This document shows positions 1 through 7,960 of a stretch of DNA of 64,000 bases, piece by piece (position 1 is the first letter of the stretch; the number at the start of each line of letters is the position of its first letter). This DNA is from Pseudomonas sp. ANT_J12 (GTDB lineage: Bacteria; Pseudomonadota; Gammaproteobacteria; Pseudomonadales; Pseudomonadaceae): NCBI RefSeq assembly GCF_008370045.1, contig NZ_VOBN01000003.1:1-64000 (forward strand), read 5' to 3'. A program made the position numbers and the translations under genes. The notes under the pieces are model-generated. The model did no database searches. It had not been told where the DNA came from and saw nothing but the letters and a program-made list of their open reading frames with translations.

Positions 1-62
1 TGTCAGTCAGAGAAGATGTTGACTGACGCACCGCCTTCGCGGGCAAGCCTCGCTCCTACGGG
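1..62. repeat. REP family A element, left arm cut by window edge
   Basis: The right arm at about 32-59 (CGCCTTCGCGGGCAAGCC then TCGCTCCTAC) matches the same arm at 34731-34760 and 54942-54972. The left arm would lie upstream of base 1. An inner inverted repeat GTCAGTCA/TGACTGAC (2-9 and 20-27) forms the spacer, and GTCAGTCA also occurs in the copies at 26384 and 34667. Confidence 0.75.
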
Positions 63-114
63 ATTCGCGTCAAACGTCTATGCTTGCCTGACACACCAAC
101 ATGACGAGGGATTT

Positions 115-333
115 ATGGACGATCCAGTCGACAACAAGCCGCCGACCTTATGGCAGATGCTGCACAGCGTCGTGGCCGCCGCGTTCGGGGTGCAGAGCGG
201 GAAGAACCGTGCCCGGGACTTCAGCCACGGCAAGCCGAGTCATTTCGTGATTCTGGGGATTTTGTTCACGGCGGTGTTTGCGCTGTCGCTGTTTGGCATC
301 GTGAAACTGGTTTTGCTGCTGGCGGGGGTTTAA
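115..333 (+). CDS. DUF2970 family small membrane protein
   Basis: This is a 72-residue protein with a hydrophilic N-terminus containing a WQMLHSVVAAAFGVQ stretch and one strongly hydrophobic segment at about residues 45-70, consistent with a single-pass inner-membrane protein. The composition and the WQM...AAFGVQS...RD pattern fit the DUF2970 family of short proteobacterial proteins of unknown function. I placed the start at 115 because GACGAGGGA lies just upstream; an in-frame start at 16 would run through REP sequence. The gene converges on the neighbouring binding-protein gene with only 7 bp between stops. No function can be inferred from the sequence. Confidence 0.75.
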   Translation: MDDPVDNKPPTLWQMLHSVVAAAFGVQSGKNRARDFSHGKPSHFVILGILFTAVFALSLFGIVKLVLLLAGV

Positions 334-340
334 CGCCGCG

Positions 341-1414
341 TCAGCGCATCAACGTTTGCAGACTGAACGGATAGCGATAGGAGGTCGGCCGCCCCTTGGC
401 CGATAACTGCCGGAAGCTCACCCCGAAATCCGGCGCATCGCCCATGGCCAGCAAACGCTTGGCCTGGGCCTTGTCGATCAGTTGCAACAACGGAATCTGC
501 CGGTCACGGCCACCGTACTGGTCCAGCTCCACGCCCTGATCGATATCGTGCAACTCCACCATCGCCCAACCGCCCAGGGTGAAATGCCCGCCGAGCAACA
601 CGCTCAAGCGTCCATCAACAATGGCTTTCAATGCCTGCGGTGAGGTATTGAAGGCGCTGAACCATCCATCCTGGCCCGGCGTGCCGCCCGTCTCCGCAAA
701 GGCCTGCATGGCGCCGAACGCCATCTCATCATTGGCCGACCACACCAGCGTCACGTTCGGGTAGCGCCGGAACAGCAGTCGTGCCTGCTCATACGCGCGT
801 TCACGGGTCCAGCCGCTGTAGACCAGTTGGCGCAAGCGTACTTCCGGGTGCTCGGCCAGGGCGCGCAGCATGCCTTTTTCCCGCAGTTGCGCCGACGGGG
901 TGATCTTCAGCCCGGAAAACGCCAGCAGCTCGATGGATTGCCCCGGTTGCACGGGCGGATGCTGGCGAATCAGCGCCTGAAGCATCAGGTAGCCGCCCTC
1001 CTCGTCGTTGGGCACCAGGCTGCCCACGCGGTCCGGGCGATTGCCCAGCAGGCTCAGTTGATTGTCGGTCAGGGGCGCATTGACCATGAACAGCTTCACC
1101 CCGCTGCCTTGGGCCAGGCGCAGGATTTGCGGGGCGACGTATTGTTCGTTGGCGAAGACCAGGTAGTCCGGCCGATCAGGCCCTTGCAACGCGGTGCGGG
1201 CCTGGGCAATCGTCAGTTCGGGCATGCGTTGGGAATAGAGAATCTGCAAGTCCATGCCCAGATCCTTGGCCGCCGCCTGCATGAATTGCGAATAGCTGAT
1301 CCAGAACGCTTCCGTGGTGCTGCCAGGATTGAGAAACAGCACCGAGGCCGCCTGGGCACTGGATCCGAGGACCGAGCCAAGCGTCAGCAATACAGCAAAC
1401 AGAAACTTCAACAT
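341..1414 (-). CDS. Periplasmic binding protein, sugar ABC / type-1 PBP family
   Basis: The protein has 357 residues and begins with a clear signal peptide (residues 1-21, basic start, hydrophobic core, cleavage after AQA). The mature part begins ASVLFLNPGSTTEAFW, the first strand of a ribose/LuxP-type periplasmic binding fold; later segments such as VWSANDEMAFGAMQAF match the hinge-proximal region of that family. It should bind a small ligand, probably a sugar, in the periplasm. No permease or ATPase lies beside it, so it may serve an unlinked transporter or a sensor. The start at 1414 gives an intact signal peptide; an upstream in-frame start would add 32 unlikely residues. Confidence 0.8.
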   Translation of the reverse strand: MLKFLFAVLLTLGSVLGSSAQAASVLFLNPGSTTEAFWISYSQFMQAAAKDLGMDLQILYSQRMPELTIAQARTALQGPDRPDYLVFANEQYVAPQILRLAQGSGVKLFMVNAPLTDNQLSLLGNRPDRVGSLVPNDEEGGYLMLQALIRQHPPVQPGQSIELLAFSGLKITPSAQLREKGMLRALAEHPEVRLRQLVYSGWTRERAYEQARLLFRRYPNVTLVWSANDEMAFGAMQAFAETGGTPGQDGWFSAFNTSPQALKAIVDGRLSVLLGGHFTLGGWAMVELHDIDQGVELDQYGGRDRQIPLLQLIDKAQAKRLLAMGDAPDFGVSFRQLSAKGRPTSYRYPFSLQTLMR

Positions 1415-1529
1415 TAATGGTCCGAGCCCCGGAAATTCGCCGCGCATTATAGCCAGCGAACGCCCGCAAAACGGGGGATTATTCCGGTTTTGTCTGACAA
1501 TCCGTCGCAACCGGGCCCGGACGGTGCCG

Positions 1530-1643
1530 CTATTGGTGACTGACCCAGAACACTGCTGTTCCTACAACCAGAATGATCAGGAACAAAATCGCCCACGCAT
1601 CGACGGTACTGTCGGTTTTCCTTGCTTTGGTCGGGTTGCTCAT
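1530..1643 (-). CDS. Very small single-pass membrane protein (37 aa)
   Basis: This short gene encodes a basic N-terminal tail (MSNPTKARKTDS) followed by a hydrophobic helix at about residues 15-34. AGAGGCG lies 7 bases upstream of the ATG. It is divergent from cysI and upstream of the binding-protein gene. I believe similar peptides occur near cysI in other Pseudomonas, but that is recollection and not shown here. No function is known; topology would be N-in with one helix. Confidence 0.6.
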   Translation of the reverse strand: MSNPTKARKTDSTVDAWAILFLIILVVGTAVFWVSHQ

Positions 1644-1937
1644 TGCATCGCCTCTTGTCGGTTTTATCGGTGATTGCATAAAGACTCGACCACAGTAAAG
1701 ACGACGATTGCCCACACCACAAATACGGGTTTAGTAATAACGGTTCTCGTTAGTCGTTTTGGTTCTTTACATATACTCAAACATCACTTTTGCGCATAAC
1801 TGCAAACTGGTATCTTGCCCCGGCTCCGTAGGGAGTGCGCGGCCGTGCGCGCAGAATTGCCGAGGCAGTATCGGAAACTTCAGCAAGCGAAAAACGCAAC
1901 TGGAACCGACCGGCCCAAGCCTGAGAACAGGACTTAT
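1644..1937. promoter_or_regulatory. Divergent intergenic region upstream of cysI
   Basis: About 294 bases separate the small membrane protein from cysI. The half next to the small gene is AT-rich (TTACTATTAC-like tract and TTTACATATACTCAAACATC near 1765-1790) and probably carries the cysI promoter, with a long leader to the ATG at 1938. I could not identify a clear CysB site by eye. No other gene is evident. Confidence 0.35.
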
Positions 1938-3596
1938 ATGTACGTATACGACGAGTACGATCAGCGGATCATCGAGGACCGCGTCAAGCAGTTCCGTGAT
2001 CAGACCCGACGCTATCTGGCAGGCGAGCTGAGCGAAGAAGAATTCCGCCCCCTGCGCCTGCAAAATGGCCTTTATATCCAGCGTTTCGCCCCGATGTTGC
2101 GGGTGGCGGTGCCTTACGGCCAACTGACTTCGCGCCAGACGCGAATGATGGCCAAGATTGCCCGCGACTTCGACAAGGGCTACGCCCACATCAGTACCCG
2201 GCAGAACGTGCAGTTCAACTGGCCGGCGCTGGAAGACATCCCGGACATCCTCGCTGAGCTGGCCACCGTGCAGATGCACGCGATCCAGACCAGCGGCAAC
2301 TGCCTGCGCAACGTCACCACCGACCAGTTCGCCGGTGTCGCCGCCGACGAGTTGATCGACCCGCGTCCGTGGTGCGAAATCGTCCGTCAGTGGACGACGT
2401 TCCACCCGGAATTCGCCTACCTGCCGCGCAAGTTCAAGATCGCCATCAACGGTTCGACCTCGGACCGTGCGGCCATCGAAGTGCATGACATTGGCCTGGA
2501 GCCGGTGCACAACGCTGCGGGCGAACTGGGTTTCCGCGTGCTGGTCGGTGGCGGCCTCGGTCGTACCCCGGTGGTCGGCGCGTTCATCAATGAGTTCCTG
2601 CCATGGCAAGACCTGTTGAGCTACCTCGACGCCATCCTGCGGGTCTACAACCGCTACGGCCGTCGCGATAACAAGTACAAGGCGCGGATCAAGATCCTCG
2701 TCAAAGCGCTGACCCCTGAAGTCTTCGCACAAAAAGTCGACGCGGAAATGGAGCACCTTCGCGGTGGCCAGACCACGCTGACCGAAGCCGAAGTGCATCG
2801 CGTGGCCAAGCACTTCGTCGATCCGGACTACAAGGTGCTGGAGAACCAGACCGCCGAACTGGCCGCGCTCGACAAGGAACACCCGGGTTTCGCCCGCTGG
2901 CGCACCCGCAACACCCTGGCCCACAAGAAGCCGGGCTACGTGGCCGTGACCCTGTCCCTGAAGCCAACCGGCGTTGCGCCGGGCGACATCACCGACAAGC
3001 AGCTCGACGCTGTGGCCGATCTGGCTGAGCGTTACAGCTTCGGTCAACTGCGCACCTCCCACGAGCAGAACATCATTCTGGCCGACGTTGAACAGTCGCA
3101 ACTGTTCGCGATGTGGGGCGAGTTGCGCGAGCAAGGTTTCGCCACGCCGAACATCGGCTTGCTGACCGACATCATCTGCTGCCCTGGCGGTGATTTCTGC
3201 TCCCTGGCCAACGCCAAGTCGATCCCGATTGCCGAATCGATCCAGCGTCGTTTCGACAACCTGGACTACCTGTTCGACATCGGCGAACTGGACCTGAACA
3301 TCTCCGGTTGCATGAACGCCTGTGGTCACCACCACGTCGGCCACATCGGCATCCTCGGGGTGGACAAGAAAGGCGAAGAGTTCTACCAGGTGTCCCTCGG
3401 TGGCAGCGCCAGCCGCGATGCGAGCCTGGGCAAGATCCTCGGCCCGTCCTTCGCCCAGGAAGCCATGCCTGATGTGATCGAGAAGCTGATCAACGTGTAC
3501 ATCGAACAACGTCACGAAGATGAGCGCTTCATCGACACCTATCAGCGCATTGGCATCGACCTCTTCAAGGAGCGCGTCTATGCAGCGAATCATTAA
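1938..3596 (+). CDS. cysI: Sulfite reductase hemoprotein (nitrite/sulfite reductase family)
   Basis: The 552-residue protein carries the siroheme-[4Fe-4S] signature: C415-X5-C421 and C458-X3-C462, the latter followed by GHHHVGHIG. It reduces sulfite to sulfide for cysteine synthesis in the cytoplasm. The length fits the monomeric ferredoxin-type or CysI-like reductases of pseudomonads, with two ferrodoxin-like half domains and two siroheme-binding domains in tandem. I chose the ATG at 1938 because the family starts MYVYDEYDQ; longer versions add a low-complexity tail. The next gene overlaps it by 17 bp, so the two are translationally coupled. Confidence 0.95.
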   Translation: MYVYDEYDQRIIEDRVKQFRDQTRRYLAGELSEEEFRPLRLQNGLYIQRFAPMLRVAVPYGQLTSRQTRMMAKIARDFDKGYAHISTRQNVQFNWPALEDIPDILAELATVQMHAIQTSGNCLRNVTTDQFAGVAADELIDPRPWCEIVRQWTTFHPEFAYLPRKFKIAINGSTSDRAAIEVHDIGLEPVHNAAGELGFRVLVGGGLGRTPVVGAFINEFLPWQDLLSYLDAILRVYNRYGRRDNKYKARIKILVKALTPEVFAQKVDAEMEHLRGGQTTLTEAEVHRVAKHFVDPDYKVLENQTAELAALDKEHPGFARWRTRNTLAHKKPGYVAVTLSLKPTGVAPGDITDKQLDAVADLAERYSFGQLRTSHEQNIILADVEQSQLFAMWGELREQGFATPNIGLLTDIICCPGGDFCSLANAKSIPIAESIQRRFDNLDYLFDIGELDLNISGCMNACGHHHVGHIGILGVDKKGEEFYQVSLGGSASRDASLGKILGPSFAQEAMPDVIEKLINVYIEQRHEDERFIDTYQRIGIDLFKERVYAANH

Positions 3597-4074
3597 GAAC
3601 AACGAAGTCGTCGACGAAACCTGGCACTTGCTGCCCAAGGATTTCAACATCGACGAGATCAGCAACTGCGACGACCTGATCGTGCCGCTGGCGCTGTGGC
3701 GCGAACACGGGCGCATGCTCAAGGCCCGCGATGGCGGCCTGGGTGTGTGGCTGGACGCCGATGAAGAAGCCGAGGAAATCGGTGACGACGTGGACAACTT
3801 CCAGGTCATTGCCCTGAACTTCCCGGCCTTCACCGATGGTCGTAACTACTCCAACGCCCGTCTGCTGCGTGACCGTTATGGTTTCAAAGGCGAACTGCGG
3901 GCGATTGGCGATGTGCTGCGCGACCAGTTGTTCTACCTGCACCGCTGCGGTTTCGACGCGTTTGCCATTCGCGCCGATAAAGACCCGTACGAAGCCCTTG
4001 AAGGCCTCAAGGACTTCTCGGTGACGTACCAGGCCGCGACTGACGAACCGTTGCCGTTGTTCCGGCGCCGCTAA
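3580..4074 (+). CDS. DUF934 protein, CysI partner
   Basis: This 164-residue protein belongs to the DUF934 family, which is regularly encoded right after cysI in proteobacteria lacking a conventional cysJ and has been proposed to help sulfite reduction, possibly in electron delivery; the biochemical role is not settled. Its start lies inside the cysI 3' end, with AAGGAG at the right distance from the ATG at 3580. Conserved-looking segments are DDLIVPLALWREH and RLLRDRYGFKGELRAIGDVLRDQLFYLHRCGFDAF. No membrane segment or signal peptide is seen. A strong terminator follows. Confidence 0.9.
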   Translation: MQRIIKNNEVVDETWHLLPKDFNIDEISNCDDLIVPLALWREHGRMLKARDGGLGVWLDADEEAEEIGDDVDNFQVIALNFPAFTDGRNYSNARLLRDRYGFKGELRAIGDVLRDQLFYLHRCGFDAFAIRADKDPYEALEGLKDFSVTYQAATDEPLPLFRRR

Positions 4075-4087
4075 GTCGCCGTCACAG

Positions 4088-4125
4088 AAAACCTTGAGCC
4101 ATGACCGTGGCTCAAGGTTTTTTTT
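4088..4125 (+). terminator. Rho-independent terminator after cysI-DUF934
   Basis: A 14-bp perfect stem (4088-4101 with 4108-4121) and a 6-base loop end in a run of T to 4125. The arms also carry A/T at both ends, so it could work for the convergent effector gene that stops at 4134. Confidence 0.9.
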
Positions 4126-4133
4126 CGCCTGCG

Positions 4134-7100
4134 TTAACGTTCGGGCAACGGCGTGTTGAAGGCAGCAACCCGAGCTTCCAGATGCTCGAAACTGGCGAAA
4201 GGATTGTCGCCATCGGTGGCGGTCCACTGCACATCTTGCAGGACATGCTGACGCAGCGGCGGTGACGTATCGAGGGCATCGAGCAGATGCCAGATGCGCT
4301 GTTGCAGCGACGGGTAATTCACCCGGAAGTCTGCGCTGCGTCGGATCATGTCCAGCGTGCCAAACAACCGTTCACTGCCGGGCAGGGTCGCCAGGTGTTG
4401 CCAATGCTGGATCGCCCTCGCCTGCTGTTGGGCTGAAAACCCCGTCAGCCACGCGTCAGGCTGGGCGAAATCGGCGTTTGGCGCGGCCATCCACACGTTG
4501 ATCCCGGTCTGTTGCCGGTGCTGAACGATCCAGCGCAGGCTGTCTTCATCGGTGATCGGGTTGCCTGCCAGCAAGAGCCTGCTCCCCGCCACCGACTGCT
4601 GGCGCACGGCGGGCGGTATTCGCGCAATCTGGTTCTCGCGCAAGTCCAGAAGCTCCAGATAGGGGCGGTCCAGGACGCCCACCGGGCACACGCGGATCCC
4701 CGTGGCCCGCAAGTTCAGACGACGCAGCGCGGTCAAGTGCACCACCACCGGCGGCCTGCCCAATGGATTGACGCGCATGTCGAGGGCCACCAGGCGCGAC
4801 AACCCGCTCAGCGCCCCGGCGGTTGCCTCGGTCAACACCAGGCCGGTTTGACTGAGGTCCAGGTGCGTCAGCTCGGTCAATTCCCCGATGGCCTCGGGCC
4901 AATGGCCCACCCACTGCATCCCCGGGCCGGGCTGGTGCAGGTCGGTGCCGCCCAGGTCCAACACGCGCAAGCGTGGAAAGGCGCGCAGAAACGGCGACAG
5001 GCTCGCCGATTCGGTCAACGAGAAGCTGGTCATGCTCAGCTCCACCACCTCCGGCAGCGTGACGTTCAAGGCGGGCAGGCTGTGGAAATGCTCGAAGTCC
5101 ATTTCCAGGCGAAACCCGACAAACTCACCGTTGTGGTAGACCCGACTGGCCGCCTCGCCCTGCCCCCGCCACAACCCCTCCAGCTCGGTGGCCAACTCCA
5201 GGCGGCTGCGGCGCTCGAACTGGATGGCATCGGCGATCCGCGCATCGTTTTCCGCGTCGATCTGCTCTTCGTCCATGCCTTCGGCCTCAGGCTCTTCGGG
5301 ATCCAGCAGATCGACGTCCATGTTTTCCACATCAACGTCGACCTGGCCGATCCACGCCGCCAGGTCGACCCGCAATTGCCGCAATTGCTGATTGAGCCGG
5401 GCCAGTTGCGTCTGGGCGTGCTCGCCCCATTGGTCCAACAGCGTGCCCAGTTCTTCGTCGCTCAGGCTGGGGTAGATTTCGCGGATTTGCAGCTTGGTGA
5501 TGGTTCTGGAAAAGGCTTCGCCCTGGGCCGTGGACGGAAATCCGCCGCCGCGCAGGCCATGACTGTCGAAGGTCAGGCCCGAGTCCATGCGCTGCAAACC
5601 CAGCTCCAGCTCGGCGCGCGGGCGCAACTCAGCACGGATGCGCGTGCGCAGATCCTGCAATGCCTGATCGGCGCGCAGCCCCAACGCAGCACGCTGTTCC
5701 TGGGACAAGGCATTGAGCAATGCCTGGTGAAAATCCACCGACTGTCCCGCCGCCAGGCCCTGGTAGCGCGTGCCCTGCCTGATCAATTGACGGGAATATG
5801 GCGCGCCCTGCGGGCCGATGCTGTCCAGCGCTCGCCCCACTGCGGACTCTTCACAGACCTCAAGCCGAATCCCGATCGACCAACCCGCCAACCGTTCCAG
5901 GGAATGCAGGGCCAGCACATCGCTGTCGGGGTTTTCCACCGACGCCAGGTACAGGCCTTCATAGGCGCGGGCCACGCGGACATGAAATTCGTACTGCCGG
6001 GCCTTGCCACTCAATTCGCCCAGCACCCGCTTGGCCTCGGCCAGGGTGTGCGGTGCGCGGATATCGATGCCGGCGCGCTCAAGCATCTGCTCGATCGCAC
6101 ACTTGGGCAAACCGGGGTATTGCGACTGGAACAGGCGCACCCATTCATCTGCGGACTGTTGCAGCGATGCATAACGCTCACTGAACTGCCCGACACGGGC
6201 GTTCCGAGCTTGCTCGGCCTCGACCGACCCGCCGGGCAAGCGTTCGAGGGCCTGTTGCAGGTCCTGATCGATGCGAAAACGATTCAGGGTATCCACCAGG
6301 ATCGGCGAAGGTGGCTGCCCCGCCTGCAACAGCCCCAGCGCATCCGGATCCAGCCCGCAGACCCGACCAATCTGTTGCAGCACCTCATTGCTGAAGGCCG
6401 AGGCTTCGGGAATAAACGCCCGCAGACGGGCCGGCACAGCGCTGACGTGGGCTTCGACCGGGTTGGCGACGTGCTCAACTGTCAGCAGCCGCTCCTCGTC
6501 CTTGAGCACCGCGCCGGCCTTGATCACCGGTAAAGCGTTGAGCAACCCGAACACCGTGCGCCCGACACCCGCCCAGCGCTCGTCCGTGGTCTTGCCGTGC
6601 ACCGCCTCGTCGAGGCCATAACCGGCATCGATCAGGCCCGCCAGCGCCAGCAAACCCTCGCCTCCCGGAACAAACAAAGCCAGGGGGGCGAAGCGTTCGA
6701 TCCACTGCACCACAGGCTCGACCACCGCGCTCAGGTTGTCGCGATTGACCTGGGCGTCGTCGCGGATGGTGTCGACGCTGGCCTGGGCAGCGGCCTTCAT
6801 GACCTTCACCCACTGGGCAAACGGGTCCTCGGTGGTGGGTCGCACATCAACGCCGATATAGTCCTCGGGTGGCCAAAATCCATCGTTGTTGAAAAAGCCG
6901 TGGCCTTTCTTCAAGCGATATTGCCGGGGCCAGGTGACCATGCCGGCCAGCGCTGTGCGCACGCCGGCATGGAAGGTGCCGTCCTGTTGATCGTCCTCGG
7001 CAAAATGGGCCACGAACGCCGTTTTGCGCTTGGCATCGCGGCCGATCTCGATCACCCATTGGCACAGCGTCCGGTGATCGGCGAATTCATGGAATGGCGA

Positions 7101-7943
7101 GGCATTCCCCGGAATGTAGAGCAGCCGTCGGCCACTGTTCTTGTCGCGGAAACAACCTATATCGCTGGCGCTGTACCGGTAGATCGACAGGCGCCCGGCC
7201 TCCACCGATGACGGCATCGGCGTTTGCGCTTGCACCTGCGCGAGCGTCAGTTGGCCCCAGGTCTGTCCGGGATCGAGTCCGGCAACGCGTAACGCCAGGC
7301 CGAGACCCTCGCGGCTCAGGCTGCGTTCCTGATATTGCAGCCACGCCGCCATGATGAACGCCAGTTTCACCGAGGTCCGCAATGGATAAGGTGCGGCCGC
7401 CAACAGGGTCCGGTCATCTGGCCAGGCATTGGCCACGTACGCGGCATATTGGTCCTTGAATGCCAGGGTCCAGACCCACTGTTTGAACGCCGCCGGTTGC
7501 AGCGCCAGTTGGGTGTCGGGCCCATAGACCTGCGGTTCGGTGATGCGGTAGATCCCTTCGTAATCGTCATAGCTGCCGCCGGGGTTGATCGACGCGTCGA
7601 TCTCGACAATGCGCACCTGCGGCCCCACGGTTGGCGGCGTGTACAGGCCGAACGCGGTTTCACCGAAACGCCCGGCCCCCACTGTCTGGTAATTGTTCAA
7701 CAAGGCCTGGACCAGGCTTTGCGACAGGCGCACCCGGCCCTGATGCACAGAACCTTGCGCCGGATAGCCTGAAAAATCGTAGTTGAGGTCCACCAGCACC
7801 GCGTCCAGGGCTTCGTCACCCCAGCGTTGCTTGATCAGGTTGGCCGCGTATTGCGCCGCCGTCAGCGGCAGGACCTGGTCCGGCGCCAGGCCAGCCCATA
7901 AGGGCTGGCCGGCGCTATTGATGGGTTGTTCGATCGTATTCAT
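4134..7943 (-). CDS. Dermonecrotic-toxin-like / LRR protein with truncated NEL domain
   Basis: This 1269-residue protein has an N-terminal region like the DUF6543 dermonecrotic-toxin domain, a hydrophobic segment near residues 420-450, an acidic linker near 905-930, leucine-rich repeats at about 930-1150 (LRVLDLGGTDL, LTHLDLSQTGL, LRRLNLRATGI, LELLDLRENQI), and the first ~105 residues of a NEL (IpaH/SspH-type E3 ubiquitin ligase) domain. It ends about 26 residues after the place where the NEL CxD active-site motif should be, and that motif reads DGD. Around 190 residues of NEL are missing compared with its neighbour. The start at 7943 has AAGGA 6 bases upstream; upstream in-frame starts at 7949 and 7964 (TTG) are less well placed. 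It lies 17 bp after its paralogue, so the two form an operon. Confidence 0.85.
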   Translation of the reverse strand: MNTIEQPINSAGQPLWAGLAPDQVLPLTAAQYAANLIKQRWGDEALDAVLVDLNYDFSGYPAQGSVHQGRVRLSQSLVQALLNNYQTVGAGRFGETAFGLYTPPTVGPQVRIVEIDASINPGGSYDDYEGIYRITEPQVYGPDTQLALQPAAFKQWVWTLAFKDQYAAYVANAWPDDRTLLAAAPYPLRTSVKLAFIMAAWLQYQERSLSREGLGLALRVAGLDPGQTWGQLTLAQVQAQTPMPSSVEAGRLSIYRYSASDIGCFRDKNSGRRLLYIPGNASPFHEFADHRTLCQWVIEIGRDAKRKTAFVAHFAEDDQQDGTFHAGVRTALAGMVTWPRQYRLKKGHGFFNNDGFWPPEDYIGVDVRPTTEDPFAQWVKVMKAAAQASVDTIRDDAQVNRDNLSAVVEPVVQWIERFAPLALFVPGGEGLLALAGLIDAGYGLDEAVHGKTTDERWAGVGRTVFGLLNALPVIKAGAVLKDEERLLTVEHVANPVEAHVSAVPARLRAFIPEASAFSNEVLQQIGRVCGLDPDALGLLQAGQPPSPILVDTLNRFRIDQDLQQALERLPGGSVEAEQARNARVGQFSERYASLQQSADEWVRLFQSQYPGLPKCAIEQMLERAGIDIRAPHTLAEAKRVLGELSGKARQYEFHVRVARAYEGLYLASVENPDSDVLALHSLERLAGWSIGIRLEVCEESAVGRALDSIGPQGAPYSRQLIRQGTRYQGLAAGQSVDFHQALLNALSQEQRAALGLRADQALQDLRTRIRAELRPRAELELGLQRMDSGLTFDSHGLRGGGFPSTAQGEAFSRTITKLQIREIYPSLSDEELGTLLDQWGEHAQTQLARLNQQLRQLRVDLAAWIGQVDVDVENMDVDLLDPEEPEAEGMDEEQIDAENDARIADAIQFERRSRLELATELEGLWRGQGEAASRVYHNGEFVGFRLEMDFEHFHSLPALNVTLPEVVELSMTSFSLTESASLSPFLRAFPRLRVLDLGGTDLHQPGPGMQWVGHWPEAIGELTELTHLDLSQTGLVLTEATAGALSGLSRLVALDMRVNPLGRPPVVVHLTALRRLNLRATGIRVCPVGVLDRPYLELLDLRENQIARIPPAVRQQSVAGSRLLLAGNPITDEDSLRWIVQHRQQTGINVWMAAPNADFAQPDAWLTGFSAQQQARAIQHWQHLATLPGSERLFGTLDMIRRSADFRVNYPSLQQRIWHLLDALDTSPPLRQHVLQDVQWTATDGDNPFASFEHLEARVAAFNTPLPER

Positions 7944-7960
7944 CAGCATTCCTTGCTCGA

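Noticed and set aside
1767..3833. Long open frame antisense to cysI (688 codons)
   Set aside because: It is the mirror of a GC3-rich gene, has low-complexity His/Gln/Val-rich composition and no known domain; cysI on the other strand is certain.
4512..6533. Long open frame antisense to the shorter effector gene
   Set aside because: Composition is Gln/His/Arg-rich as expected for a mirror frame, and the opposite strand has clear toxin and LRR domains.
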